A stretch of DNA of 64,000 bases from Megascapheus bottae (GCA_024803745.1 JANJXV010000006.1:39797501-39861500); one strand, 5' to 3'; numbered from the stretch's first letter, positions 33,701 to 45,849 are shown. Made by a program: numbers and translations. Notes: generated by a model not told the origin, from the letters alone.

Positions 33701-34629
33701 ACAAAGGAAAACATTGAAAATCCCTGAGTGAAGAGGACCTGAGAGATCTATGGTGAAGAAAATGTAGCCAATCATCAGGAAAAATATTAATAACATGAAA
33801 TATATAATAACATGATATGTAATAATATAACTGCCCCTTGCCTTTCTTGCAAGTGGAAATGACATTTTAACTTCACCTTTGGATTAAAGCCTTAAATGCA
33901 CAAGCCACAATCCAACAAAGAGAAATCGGCCATATCTGAGACCCTTCTCCTAACAACAGATCCACTGGATGTATTAAGTTGTCATCTGTCACCATAGTCC
34001 TTGAAGAAGACAACTGGTAGAATTATAGGTTTAAAAATGTAAGCACTTTGGTGGTGAGCAGAGAAGATGCTGGAGTTTGAGATCTAATAAGAAACAGTCG
34101 GGATGGACAGAACATATTGGCCATCAAAAAAAGCAAGGCTGTGGTAGGTGAGGTAGCCCTGGCATTGCCAGGCTGCCCACAGAGAATAAGGAAGGACAAT
34201 GAAACCACCCTTTGTAGTACCAGTCTTCCATGAGCCAAACCTGGCAACAGGCCGCAGAAACAAAGAACGGACACTTAAAGTACAGGGCTTCCTCCAATTT
34301 GAGGGCGCCGGAAGCACACCTGATCTTGAGAACCAGGGTACCATCAGCAAGATGGACTTGCCTGGATTAAGTTAAGTTTCTGAACAGAGCTACAGATACA
34401 ACTGAAGGACCCCAAATGTGAGCTAATGCCCTTCAAGTGTTCGTTCTAATGGTGCACCCACACACACATGAGCAACCACACACCCAGTGGCGCATACATG
34501 GTCACATATTCACACATGTAGGCAACCTTGGATCACTCTTCCTCTGGCTCTCTTCCTGGCTTATACCCCTGGAGGGAAGATGCTAGTAGACAGATAGATA
34601 CCCATTACACAACAAAGAGGGCAGCTCAC

Positions 34630-34777
34630 CTGGAATGCTGGACCGAAGGACATTATCCTCAATGCGCTCAGCAATCACAACATGCCTCTGATGAGATCCA
34701 TCATAAATGAAATAGAACTCAGCATCTTCAGGGAGATACACATTTTTGCCAAACTTGGCATAAACCGTCATCTGCCC
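34630..34777 (-). CDS. ARHGEF28: ARHGEF28 coding exon A (N-terminal domain, first part)
   Basis: First coding exon visible in this window. ARHGEF28 activates RhoA-type GTPases by nucleotide exchange and is known to bind microtubules, FAK and the neurofilament-light mRNA. Seen here: 148 bp bounded by an acceptor (ATTTTTTCAG) and a donor (CCAG followed by GTGAGC) on the minus strand. It starts in phase 0 with GQM, includes NVYLPEDAEFYF and YDGSHQRHV, and ends in phase 1 after SSIP plus one base of a glycine codon. It corresponds closely to about residues 12-61 of the mammalian protein. No start codon is claimed: the in-frame ATG at 34769-34771 is internal, because GGG CAG before it matches the conserved Gly-Gln and an acceptor sits directly upstream. 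The initiator exon should lie further 5' (higher coordinates). Confidence 0.93.
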
Positions 34778-35357
34778 CTGAAAAAATGAATAAGCGAGGG
34801 CATCGTTACACTTCCTAATCCTCTAAGAAACCACCATGAGAGGGCACAAGGTCAAAAACACTGTTGCAGTCACTGAATATGAATGAGCTCTCATGTGCCA
34901 CAAATCTTCCTTCCAACGTGGCTGACCTCAGGGTTAGAAACTTCTGATACGTTTCATGTTGGTGTTGAAGCTGCCTGAAGTTCAGAACCACAGATTTTTG
35001 TTGTTGTTTACTAGATACTTCATTGTATCTTGTTTGAAATTCAGCCTGCCAAACCTCTTTACTTATATTGATTTCAATCTTATACCTGAAATACCACAAT
35101 GATTATTTTGACCTTGTACTGGACCACACTGCAGATTTCAAATGTTGCCAAAGAAACAGGACTCCTGTTCTACATTTGCTACACCAGTTCTATTAGCTCT
35201 TTGACTTTTCTGAGGAAGTTCCAAATTCTTTCTCATCCAGCCACAGCCCTCACTTTCATTTAAAAGCTGTTGGCTGGCACAATGCCCCAAGAAGTACTCT
35301 GGTTCTGAGGTGAGAAGCTTTCCCGAATCACTAAGGCACACTATGGTGACAAATATC

Positions 35358-35420
35358 AAAAAAAAAAAAAAAAGAAAGAAAGAAAGAAAGAAAAGAAAAG
35401 AAACAAACAAACAAACAAAC
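35358..35420 (+). repeat. A-run with (AAAG)n and (AAAC)n
   Basis: 16 A, then AAAG units, then AAAC units, directly before the SINE at 35424. Confidence 0.95.
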
Positions 35421-35423
35421 CAA

Positions 35424-35684
35424 GCACCAAGCTTACACCTGTAATCCTGGCTACTCAGGAGGCTGAGATTTGATGATCAAGGCTCAAAGCCACCCACGAC
35501 AAAATGTCTGTAAAACTTTTATCTCCAATTAACCAGCAAACACCCAGAAGGAGAGATGTAGCTCAAGAGGTAGATTACCAGCCTTGAATAAAAAGTCAAG
35601 TGGGAGGACAAACTCTGAATTCCATCAAGAGGAAGCACAAGGCCTCGAGTTCAAGTCCCTGTACCAATACGTACAAGTACACAA

Positions 35685-35686
<2 letters not shown>
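35424..35686 (+). mobile_element. B1-Geo SINE with AAT repeat at its 3' tail
   Basis: GCTTACACCTGTAATCCTGG, TATCTCCAATTAACCAGCAA, TGTAGCTCAAGAGGTAGATT. The AAT run 35687-35718 is the tail and an AAAG/AAAC run precedes it. Confidence 0.82.

Positions 35687-35718
<32 letters not shown>
35687..35718 (+). repeat. (AAT)n microsatellite at a SINE tail
   Basis: About 10 AAT units after the SINE at 35424-35686. Confidence 0.96.
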
Positions 35719-35720
<2 letters not shown>

Positions 35721-36232
35721 AGGGAGCAGGCTAGTGGCCTTGAATATATGATTTCTAGAAGCTCTGTGTGGGAGGGGTCGGGGAGTGTATTAAGTCTGTA
35801 GAGCTTTACTCAAGTATAACATTGACAGACCATTCTGCTGGAGGCTTTAAGGATTCATTCCTCCCTCTACGGGAAACACATAAAGGCAGAGCCAAGTTGG
35901 GCCTCAAGAGACAGGGTGCATCCCACCCAACTTGTAGGAGTGGCAAGGAAGTGGAGAGCAGGATAGAAAGGATCGTCCACTTTGGTGGGCCTCCAGGGCA
36001 CACTCAGTGTGAAAAGCGCTGGACTTCTATGTACTCATCCAACAAAAACAACCCAGTTTCTCTCCATCAGAGGAGGAAGAAAACAAGCAGATTGCCCAGT
36101 CTCTAATGAGCAGCAGCCTGGGTGGCAGCAAGACCCAGAAAGATCCTAGGATCACATAAGGAGTGAAATCTACAGCAGTCAGCAGTCACATCATTACTTA
36201 TTCTACAACTGTTTCTAATGTTTCTTTTTTAT

Positions 36233-36545
36233 TTTTTTCCATATAAATTTTTTTCATTGCATTTTATTGTCATGGCAACATAGAGAGAGGTTATGGTTAC
36301 ATTTGTCAGGTAGTAGGTACATTATTTCTTGAACACTGATACTCCTTCTCATGTTTTTGTCCCATTACCTCCACCCCTGATAATCATCTTGTTTTCCCCT
36401 TCCCTTCCCTATTTCAAATAGACAAACAAATGTAAATACAATATACCAGGTAACAAAGTCAAATACAGTAACAACAAGAGATTAACCATAAGGGGAGGGG
36501 GGAAGAGAACAGAAATATCTAAGTTTTCTTTTTTAAAGCTGTCTT
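36233..36545 (-). mobile_element. LINE-1 3' UTR fragment (older subfamily)
   Basis: The plus strand shows the reversed L1 3' end: ATTGCATTTTATTGTCATGG, a C/T-rich segment, TTGTTTTCCCCTTCCC, then ACAATATACCAGGTAACAAA. It has the same order as the 40866 and 44450 copies. Confidence 0.78.
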
Positions 36546-38239
36546 TTTAAATGGCATGCAATCATATATACATACAGCTATCTGAAATTATGAATTAGTC
36601 TAAACATAAATTTTGGAGTGAATCAGCAATCCACACATTTGAATTTTTCTTTATATGAACATGTATATGAATATATGAACGTGTGTGAACACACAAACAT
36701 AATCAATAAAAAGTAACATGCCAAGAAAAGATTAGCATCCAACAGCTTCAGAGAAAGCTCAGAAAGGAGGTTTGTAAGCAAAAAGAAAACGAAAGAAGAA
36801 AGAAAACAGAAAAAAATCTGAAATGACTGAGAGAAGAAAGTTCAATGCAATTCTAGTTCCTGAAAATACATGAATGGGGGGAAGGAGCTAACTACGCCTT
36901 AATCCCCATGAAGATATGTGCCACTGCTACAAGTACTGGTTTAGGGAATTTGTGCTTGACTCAGACATTCGTAGAATGTGATCCTGAAAAGTTATGGACC
37001 ATGTTTAAAGCATCTCACTTTTTGTACAGTGCAAAATATCAAGATTATTCAACTATCAACCAACAAAATTCATATAAATGCAAACTGATTGAAATCCAAA
37101 AGTTGGAATAAGACAATATCAGAATATTTCTTTTCAAGGAAGGTTAACTCAAAAAAAGCTATTTCTTTAGAAATTGGCTTTGGGGCAAGAATGCTTTCTA
37201 CCTCATAATGGGATGAAATATCAGTAGATCACAATACCTGTTGAAAACAATGAGGGGGACAAAGAGTGATTGAAAAGATTTTGCTAAAAACAGTAGAATA
37301 CTGTAGAAATAGTTGGAGGACAAATAGTAAATTGCCTGAGAAAAGAACCACTTGAAGAATGGGACAGTGCCTCTGAAAAGAATAAAGAAAATAGTTGACT
37401 ATCTAAAATTCCATTCTTTAAAATGAAGATAAAATTTAAACATTTAAGGCAAATACTGAGGAAACACATTGCCCAGTGACCAACACAAAAAGAAACTTTA
37501 AAGGACAACCACTCAATGACATTAAAATTATCTTGGCCTGGAGGTGGGGCTCAGCAGTAGAATGCATGTTCTAGCAAGGACAGTCTTAAATTCACATCTC
37601 AGGACCACTAATAAAGGTCAAAAGCTGGGTAACGCAGGAGGTGAAATGAGGAAAATGTGAAGGAAGTGATTAATGTCAAGTGTGCAAATAATAATTTTGC
37701 AAATTATATTTTAAATACATTACAAAATACTTAACCTGAAAAACTGAGATTGTGGAAGAGGTGGTATGTAAAGACATGTTCCTTAATTTCCCTGGAGATA
37801 CATGCAACCATTGCAGACATTCATATACATCAAATTATATTAAATACATATAGATATACATATATAATATAAATTATAATGGTATAGAGTTCTAAACAAC
37901 TACAGAACTACAATGTATGATAACTACAATGATGTAAGAGGTAGGTAGAATTAAAATACCTAACAATATGGAAAAATACTAAAAGTAATAACTTTTATTT
38001 TTTATTATGTTCATTATATGTCAAATATACAGTTTAGCATGAAAACAATGAGTAAAAGGACAGTAAAGGAACACGAAAGTAGCAAGTTACAGAGGAGAAT
38101 GTGAAATGGAAAATAGTTGATTAATCATAAAGAACACAAAACAAGAGAAACAAAGCAGCAAAGAGATATGTCAGCAGTTATATCAAATGGAGTAAGCAAG
38201 CCAATTGCTTCAAAGAACACAAAGAGACTGTTAGGATAG

Positions 38240-38705
38240 TTTTTTATGGGTCGTGGGGCTTGAACTCGGCTGGGCGTTGTCCCTGAGCTCTTCGGCTCAA
38301 GGCTACCACCACCCTACCCTTGAGCCAAGCTCCACTTCTCATTTTCTAGAGGTAAACAGAAGATAAGAGTCTCAGGTCCTCTTGTTATCTGATATAATGT
38401 ATATATGGGTATTTGAAATGGGATAGGGAAGGGGGGAAAACAAAGATGCGGGGTGGGGGTGGGGGGAGGGAAATGGGGACCAAGACATGAGAACGGGTAT
38501 CAATGTTTGTGAAGTAATGCACCTTCTATCTGGTAAATATAATGTAGCCCTTCTATTAATTACAATAAAAAATACATGGAAAAAAATTAAAAATGTAAAA
38601 AAATAGTCTCAGGTCCTTTTGTGCTTGGGCTGGCTTTGAACCTTGATCCTGAGATCTCAGCCTCCTGAGTAGCTAGGACTACAGGCGTGAGCCACACACC
38701 CAGCT
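38240..38705 (-). mobile_element. B1-Geo SINE interrupted by a LINE-1 insertion
   Basis: Geo half at 38250-38345 (GGGGCTTGAACTCGGCTGGG), linker AGAAGATAAGAGTCTCAGG, then the L1 at 38385-38604. The 7SL-like half resumes at 38623 and ends GACTACAGGCGTGAGCC. GTTAGGATAGTTTTT occurs at 38229-38243 and 38707-38721 as the SINE's own target-site duplication. Confidence 0.88.
38385..38604 (+). mobile_element. LINE-1 3' end nested inside a SINE
   Basis: About 220 bp of L1 3' UTR: G-rich segment at 38445-38470, then ACCTTCTATCTGG and ATTACAATAAAA plus an A-rich tail. It sits within the minus-strand SINE at 38240-38705. The 18-bp flanks AGTCTCAGGTCCTCTTGT (38368-38385) and AGTCTCAGGTCCTTTTGT (38605-38622) differ at one base and are the target-site duplication. 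The last base of the left copy overlaps the element boundary by one. Confidence 0.85.
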
Positions 38706-38784
38706 TGTTAGGATAGTTTTTAATCCAAAAATCAATAATAATACCTATATGCTGCTTACAAGGACATAGTTCAAAAATAACACA

Positions 38785-38865
38785 TAACTTGATGCTAGTG
38801 GCTCGTTTCTGTAATCCTAGCTACTTGGATGCTGAGGTTGTTTGGATCATGGTTCAAGGCCAGCC
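38785..38865 (+). mobile_element. B1/7SL-like monomer followed by a CA repeat
   Basis: GATGCTAGTGGCTCGTTTCT, GTAATCCTAGCTACTTGG, ATCATGGTTCAAGGCCAGCC. The CA run at 38866-38899 replaces the expected linker. Confidence 0.7.

Positions 38866-38899
<34 letters not shown>
38866..38899 (+). repeat. (AC)n microsatellite
   Basis: 17 AC units after a 7SL-like monomer. Confidence 0.97.
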
Positions 38900-38901
<2 letters not shown>

Positions 38902-39342
38902 TGGCGCATGCCTGTTATCCTAGTTACCCGAAAGCTAGCATAGATGGATCTCATCCAGGCACATGAGGCAGGAAGCAAGGCTCTATCTCAAAATTAATGA
39001 GCAAAAATCTAGGCTGGGGACATAGCTCAGAAGTAATAGTAAGTACAAGGATCTAAGTTCAAAACTTCAATATTGCCAATAATTAAAATGGTTAAAAATA
39101 AAAACACAGAAAGCATAAATGTCAAAAAGTACAATGATATACAAAGCTAGCACAGCCAGAATAATATCAGAATAGGGTTTAAAGCAAGACATGCTACTCT
39201 TAAAAAGAAACTATTTTTATCTCCCCTCCTCTTCCTCCACCCCAAACATACCTTGTACACTGAGAGCCATACTGTCTATTGACATGCTGCTAGGACATGT
39301 CTGTTAGGAAACAAGCTTTTTATAATAAAAAGAATCACTGGA

Positions 39343-39546
39343 GAGGCCGGGAGTTTGGCCTAGTGGTTAAAGTGCTTGCCTAGCATGCATGAAGACCCGG
39401 GTTCGATTCCTCAGTACCACATACATAGAAAAAAGCCAGAAGTGGTGCTGAGGCTCAAGTGGTAGAGCACTAGCCTTGAGAAAGTCCAAGGACAGTGCTC
39501 AGGCCCTGAGCTCAAGCCCAGGACTGGCAAAAAAAAAAAAAAAAAA
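39343..39546 (+). mobile_element. IDL-Geo SINE, young, perfect target-site duplication
   Basis: Full-length with intact GGTTCGATTCC and a 19-base A tail. AGAATCACTGGA occurs at 39331-39342 and 39547-39558, and the match extends into flanking A residues. Confidence 0.92.
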
Positions 39547-39781
39547 AGAATCACTGGAACAAGTGCCACGTATAACACTACCACAGTGTTATATCTATAT
39601 ACACCTAATGACAGAGTTCTATAAACTATAAAGCCTACATTAACAAATCTAAAAGAACAAGTAGACAAATATGCAGTCACAGAGGGAAGCATTTCCATGC
39701 TTCTCTTTATAGCTAGTAGAACAAGTAAGCAAAGCAATTAAAGATATGAATAAGAATCACAAGCATTAAAAGAAATAAGTA

Positions 39782-39970
39782 CAGGGGCTGGGAGTGAGGC
39801 CTAATTGTAGAGTGCTTGCCTAGCATGCATGAAGACCGGGGTTTGATTCCTTGGTACCACATACATAGAAAAAGCCAGAATTGGTGCTATGGCTCAAGTG
39901 GTAGAGCTCTAGCCTAAGGATAGTGCTCAGGCCCCAAGTTCAAGCCCCAGGAATGGCAACAACAACAACA
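39782..39970 (+). mobile_element. IDL-Geo SINE with target-site duplication
   Basis: Full-length dimer with an AAC-type tail. AAAAGAAATAAGTA (39768-39781) and AAAAGAACTAAGTA (39971-39984) differ at one base. Confidence 0.88.
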
Positions 39971-40865
39971 AAAAGAACTAAGTAAAATAAATTAAATGTG
40001 TGTATTGATATTTATGTAAGCTACCTGTTTCTAAACTTCACTATTGAACTCAGCAATTCAAAAATATAAACAGATAAATTTAAAAGTTCAAGAGAGTTCA
40101 ACAAATAACTTGATATTATCTTGATATTTTCTTTATCCCTACAAGAATAAATAATAAAGTAAATGCAATTTAATACTTGGCTAGGAATCATTTTGAGACA
40201 GTCACCCAAAAGTGTGAACTCTGCCCTCCTCTGTACTGAGAATAATCCAGCAACTCTGTTCAGAATGAATATGGTCCAGCCTTGTTCTACTCTGTCAGAC
40301 ATGCCTAGGCCATAGAATACTTTGATACAAAAATAAACACTACTGACAACGTGATCAGAGGAAAATGTCAGAGATGCCAAAGGGATGCAAAAGCCATGTT
40401 TTCGGATGAAGAACAATGAAAGGAACTGGGACTGTTTTGCCAAAGAAGAACAGACTCATGGGTAAACAGCCACTGCTGCAAATATCTGAGGGTCTGTCAT
40501 GCAGACAAGGGATTAGCCATGTTCTGCAGGCCCCAGGGGGAGAGCACAGAACAATAGAGGGAAGGACAAGGGACAGAGTTCAGCTCCATGGTGACAGCCA
40601 TCTAAGGATCAGAGATGTCCACAGATGACAATCCAGCTTAGTGGGAAAAGCACAGCTACAGAATGGCAGATATTTACTTACTTATTTTTTTGTTATTGTG
40701 TTTGTTTGTTTACTTATTTCTTCAACAAGAAAATGGTGCTGAAACCTAGCAAGTATTGAGAGTATAGAATGTATCATATCTGATGTGTAAGTCTAGATTA
40801 ACTGCTTCACTATAAACAATAAATAAATTAGTGTACATAAATGGAGTTTACTTTAATTAATTTCT

Positions 40866-41260
40866 CCCTTCTATTTTTTAATTTAAATTTATATTGTCAA
40901 GGGTGATATTCAGAGGGGTTACAATTACATACATAAGGTAATGAGTACATTTCTTGTTGAACACTGCTACCCCCCTCCCTCGTTTTTCTCTCATTTTTCC
41001 TCCCATCCCATCCCCCATCCCCCAAGTCGCAAAGTTCATTTCTAACATATTGTCTTGTGAGTATGGCTGTTACGTTGGTTCACCCTTTGTCCTTTGTCTT
41101 ACCATTTTGTTTTTCCCCTTCCCTTCTTCAATTCAAGCAAACCTATATACAAGGCACAGGGTATCAAAATCAAATACAGTAATAATAGGGGATAAACCAA
41201 AGGCAGGGGGGAGAAAAAAAGACATAGCTACACAGAATACATTAAAAACAACAACATCTT
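40866..41260 (-). mobile_element. LINE-1 3' UTR fragment (older subfamily)
   Basis: The C/T-rich plus strand (CCCCCCTCCCTCG ... CCCATCCCCCATCCCCCAAG) and the phrase TCAAATACAGTAATAATAGG match the L1 3' UTR fragments at 36233 and 44450 in order and orientation. Confidence 0.75.
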
Positions 41261-44200
41261 AGAGCTCATTTTGCTTAGCATCATCTTATATGGTCATATG
41301 TACAGAGCTATTGTGATCCACTTCTACAACCATCTTGGACATAGACTAATTATAACAAATGCTTTGTTTTTCTAGCTACTTTGATTGATACTTAACTTGT
41401 TTTCCTTTTTTCTCTTAGTGTTTTTCATGAGGATACCAAGTGAATCCTAGGTTCTGGTAGAAGGATGTTTCAGGTTCACAAAAACTACAGTTAAACTCCA
41501 TTTTAAAAATGTGCTTACTTGTTTTTTAATTTGTAGTGAAAACTGTTATTCATTTAGGTTAATTATGTACAAAGTCCTAGGCCCTAGAAGAAAATCTGAC
41601 AAAATGTATTAAACTTAAAGAATACATGTTGAATGATGTTTTTATTGAGCACATATATTAGTTTCTCAAAATACTTTTGAAGAAAAGATTTATCCTATAA
41701 AATAAAAGCTTCACATCACCTAATTAGGGTCTCTAAGACCATCTGAATTTATGACATGCCATTTTGGGAGACCACTAAATCTCTGTCACTGCCTCAAATC
41801 ACCAGTGGTCTAAGAAAATAGTTCTCAACTGGCTTTTAATAATTTATATCACACACACACAACACACACACACCACATTTGCAATATAGCCAAGAAAACA
41901 AACTATCCACTTCAGATTCATGTTGAACTCACACAAATATCAACCACACATAGTTATTGTTTAACAAGTCAGGTGTACATATTTATTGCAAGCCCAAGTG
42001 TCATCTGAAGGTCAGTATGGGTCAGCTGACAGCCTTAAGCCTGCCAAGCCAAAATCAAGACTTACAAACACAAAGAACCCTAAGGCTCTGTAAATTGATC
42101 TGTCCTGGGCAGAGAGTAATCAAGTAAACATTCATACTCTTACTTCAGGGCAAATTACATTGCAGACTTATTTCACAGGAGGACCCTTTTATGAGGGCAT
42201 GAAAATTGAGAGTAGTGCCCTTTGTCCTCCCAGCTGACCAACATCTGTGCCAGTACACCCCTTCCCCCTCAACACACACGTGTACACCATACACACCATG
42301 AACAGGTCATTTAAGAACACTGAAGAACCTGCCAAGTAAAGCTCAATGCAAGATAAATCTATCAGCATATCTCCACCAAAAAAAAAAATCGTTAATTCAG
42401 AAATTACAAGACAGCTCATCCAGGCCTAAATCTTATTTTCTACACAAAGGTACTGATGACCCACAGGAATAGATGACTTGGCCTGGGGTTCATCACCCTG
42501 AGTACCTAGTCAGAGCCTAGGTTATCACTTCCCATCATCACCCTTTCTAACGCCCCCAAGCTGCAGGTCAGGAAGAGCTAAAGCCTCTGACCTCTACATA
42601 AGAAGAAGAGCCTTTGTGGAAATAAGTCAGAATCAGAAATCAATGGCAGCTCCAAGGTCCTCAGGTGTAATATCCACATTCCTCCATTCTCTTTATTTTC
42701 AACTGGGTTCTCTTTATTTTCAGGTAGGCTTTATTTGGAAGCCTTTCCAGACACCACATGAAAAACAGAACAGTGATTGAGAATGGAAAAGCAGGAGACC
42801 ACAGGGCAGTGAAGGATCATGGGAAGGGTGGACACAGCCCCAGATCCACACACAGAAGAAGAGAGGAAAAAAAGACAAGAGGAGAAAGCTGATTGTGATA
42901 GGAAAGCAAAAATCAGCCATCACAGAGGGCTGCGGAGTGGGTGGAAGATCAATGGGAGAAAGGTCTAGGAAAACGAAGTGGTATGAAAGCGAACTGAATC
43001 AGAGAAAGGTGAACAGAGATGGAAAATGAGTTGATTAATGAAAATATATAGGGGAGACAAATGGCCACTTCACAGGTATGACAATCTAGAAACATTTCTG
43101 TAGAAAGGAAGAGATGGGGAAAACAGGGAGGATGAGAACTCAATTTTGGAGGCTGTTACCTGATTGAAATGATTGAAAGAATCTGTCATCTGAATGGAAT
43201 CAAGAGCTAAAGACCAAAGAAGTGCCATATCAAGCATCTTTCCTGAAGAATGAAAAGTGAACTGCAAGGGAACTTGCCCCCAACTAACCACACACACTCA
43301 TCCTGGAAAACGTGTCTTCCATGATATATCGAATGCTGCCGGAAGACGAGATCCCGCACCCAGGATTCCCTTCTCATTTACCAGACTTCTTCAGGCATAG
43401 GAGGCTGTGACTGTGAAAAAGAGAAGCTCGTTTGTGTGGCTATGTCCTTTCTGGCCTCTTTCTTAGTTCTCTCTTCCTCCTTATCCCCTCCTTCCCTTTC
43501 TCTTTCTCTCTTTCTCTCTTTCTTTCACCACATCCTCACCACATCCCCCCCCCTCTCTTTCTCTATCTCTCCCTCCCTCCTTTTCCCCCACTCTCTGTCT
43601 TCTCCACTCACCCCCATGTCAATTGTCTGGGGCTGTAAGAACCAAGTCACACAGGGAGATGCCAAATGTTGGCTTCACCAGACATTCCACTCCCTTTCAG
43701 ATGGCAACAAAAAGTGGTCAGGAAACATTTTATAGGTGTGTGTCCAGAAAAAAGCAAGAACTGATGTATGAGCTCCACTTCAGAGCCATTGAAGCATGTG
43801 CCTGCCTAATAATGCCACCAAATCTCAAGCCTTGTTTACTCCATTTGAAGAGTATACTTTTTAAAAAAATAAAACAAAAAAAAGACACAGAGACACACAC
43901 AAAAAACCATTAAAAAAAAGCCAAAAAAGACTGGACCATACTAGAACTTACACTTCTGTAAGTGTCCCTGAATTCATGAATAAAAAGCAATAGGATAGAA
44001 CACTTTCATCAATAGAGTTGTTGATGCAAAAATCTAGCCATTCTCAATGACAGGGTATATGCTTGGCACAGTTGATGAACTGTGGTTATCTAACATTTTG
44101 GTATATGAAATGTTTTTCTGAATTCTATGACTATAATTTACTTATCCAAAAGGAAGAAACGTTTCATTCCATAAATTCCCTATTTCTTCCAAATCAGCAA

Positions 44201-44449
44201 CTTAAATAGTAATTTTAGGACCAGCCACAATGAGTTTCTTCTTCAAGAATATTAAAAACACGGTATCTATCAGATAGTCAGGACCACTATGTCACAGGAT
44301 CCCACTTACTTCCTCAAAGCTACAGAATCACCAGATAACACACAAGACCCTTTGGCTCCGAAAAGACAAAAATCTGTAATAGTCCAGCAGAAAGTTGTCT
44401 CCAAAAGTACATACTGACCTGAGCTTTTAAAAATGGATCTATTTACACT

Positions 44450-44770
44450 TCTTTTTTAAATTTTATTTTATTGTCAGAGTGATGCCTAGAGGGGTTACAG
44501 TTATATTTGTAAGGTAGTGAATACACTGCTTCTTGAGCACTGTAACCCCTTCCCATGTTTTTCCCCCACTTTCCCTCCCCCACCAACTCCCAAGTTGTAA
44601 TATTCATTTCCAACTTATTGTCTCATCAGCTTGTTCTCCCCCTTCCCTTCCCTAATTCCAATAAACAAATAACTGTATTTACAATACACCACGTACCAAA
44701 GTCAGATGCAGCGACAGGGGATAAACCATAAGGAAAAGAAAAAAAAAAGAGTAAAGAACTTCACATAGTA
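44450..44770 (-). mobile_element. LINE-1 3' UTR fragment (older subfamily)
   Basis: The minus strand shows the L1 3' UTR pattern: an A-rich region with CAAATACAG-like phrases, a G/A-rich run (44560-44590 on the opposite strand as C/T), then TAACCCCTCTAGGC. It differs from the younger copies here in the terminal sequence. Confidence 0.75.
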
Positions 44771-44774
44771 CATT

Positions 44775-44900
44775 AAAAACTGGAAGTTGCACTGAGGCTC
44801 AAGTGGTAGAGCGCTAGCCTTGAGCTGAAGAGCTCAGGGACAGAACCCAGGCCTAAACTCAAGCCCCACGACAGACTAAATGAATAAATAAATAAACACA
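44775..44900 (+). mobile_element. Geo monomer
   Basis: AACTGGAAGTTGCACTGAGG, CTCAAGTGGTAGAGCGCTAG, CAAGCCCCACGACAGAC, then an AAAT tail. The 7SL-like half is absent. Confidence 0.8.
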
Positions 44901-45192
44901 ACAACCATAAAGATAAACCTCACAACAATTCTTAAATTGCAGTGAGCCCTTAAGTTACCTAACTCCTCACAGGTTAGACACAGACTCCTATTTGTTTTCC
45001 TAGTGGGCTACACCTTCCTTCCAGACTGCGAATTCTCGACCCTATATAAAGAAAGCATACAGAACTCCCTCAAGTAAGTGCAAACACATTCCCAATAATT
45101 ATAGAAATTGAAGCATTCCTGTAAAACCCAATATGCAGTTGCTAAAAGTGGGTTCTTCTGGACAGAAAGAACATCAAGAACTTGCTATATTT

Positions 45193-45849
45193 TTTTTTGA
45201 AAATTGAATGCATAATTTAATTTAGAAGTAATATGTTCACAAAGCAAAAACAATCACCTTATTGAATTACAATCTCCATTTTTGTCAAGCAACTTTGTTG
45301 AAATATTGAAATTGTTAGTAAAATGAATTGCTGCATTATTTAGTTATGTCTTTCAGTTCATCCAAAGATACTTAAGTCTTCTCTAGACTAAGTGAAATAA
45401 TCAGCCAAATTACTATTTCATGGCCAGCCAAATCAAAATCCAGGAAACATCTTCTTTATGTCATAATAATTTGGCTCGGCAGGGACCATTCTAGCTGATT
45501 TTATATCAGTTCTGATTCATTTAATATTACAATATTTTTCTAGTTGATTTTCCTATTTGTACCTTTAGAATCTCTCATGGGTTTATTTTTTGAATCATGA
45601 GCATTTTCTTTATTTCATAAACATTTCCACTTAACAATAAATTAAATTGTATTGTCAGCATCAGGTGCAAATTTTAACCTTAAGCATTCTTAAGGAGCTG
45701 AAATTGTGCTAAGATGAAGAGTAGTAATTAATGTTTGGGGGAAACTACTCTGATTTGCTGTGAAATTTTGCTTTTAAACTGTAGTTAAGATATGTATAGG
45801 GATACATTTCAAGCTAAAAGCTAAATTTTATTCCAATAAGCAGCATTAT
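45193..45849 (-). mobile_element. Probable L1 3'-transduced flank with poly(A)
   Basis: About 650 bp of non-L1 sequence between the L1 3' end and a terminal poly(A), which appears as a T run at 45190-45198 on the plus strand. Read on the minus strand it ends with ATTAAA (plus-strand 45216-45221) about 17 bases before the A run, the spacing expected of a poly(A) signal. The 17-bp repeat AAGAACTTGCTATATTT occurs directly after the A run (45176-45192) and at the L1 5' end (47408-47424). One insertion therefore spans both parts. This is the structure produced when L1 transcription reads through its own weak signal. Confidence 0.75.

Larger units (their letters stand above)
31240..34629 (-). other. 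ARHGEF28: ARHGEF28 intron A-B
   Basis: 3.4-kb intron between exons A and B, phase 1. It holds a minus-strand SINE (31688-31895) and two plus-strand SINEs (32575-32775, 33490-33700). The rest (31240-31680, 31900-32570, 32780-33480, 33705-34629) shows no gene or repeat that I can name. A short AT-rich TATATA stretch lies at about 32045-32115. Confidence 0.85.

Noticed and set aside
40500..40589. Minus-strand ATG in a good context giving MELNSVPCPSLYC, superficially like the expected ARHGEF28 N-terminus
   Set aside because: Only the first three residues and a distant Leu-Tyr agree. There is no phase-0 donor after Leu-Tyr and the surroundings show no conservation that I can recognise.
43432..43735. 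Plus-strand frames rich in Ser/Leu/Phe/Pro
   Set aside because: Caused by a pyrimidine-rich CTTTCTCT/CCTCCC stretch with no coding evidence.
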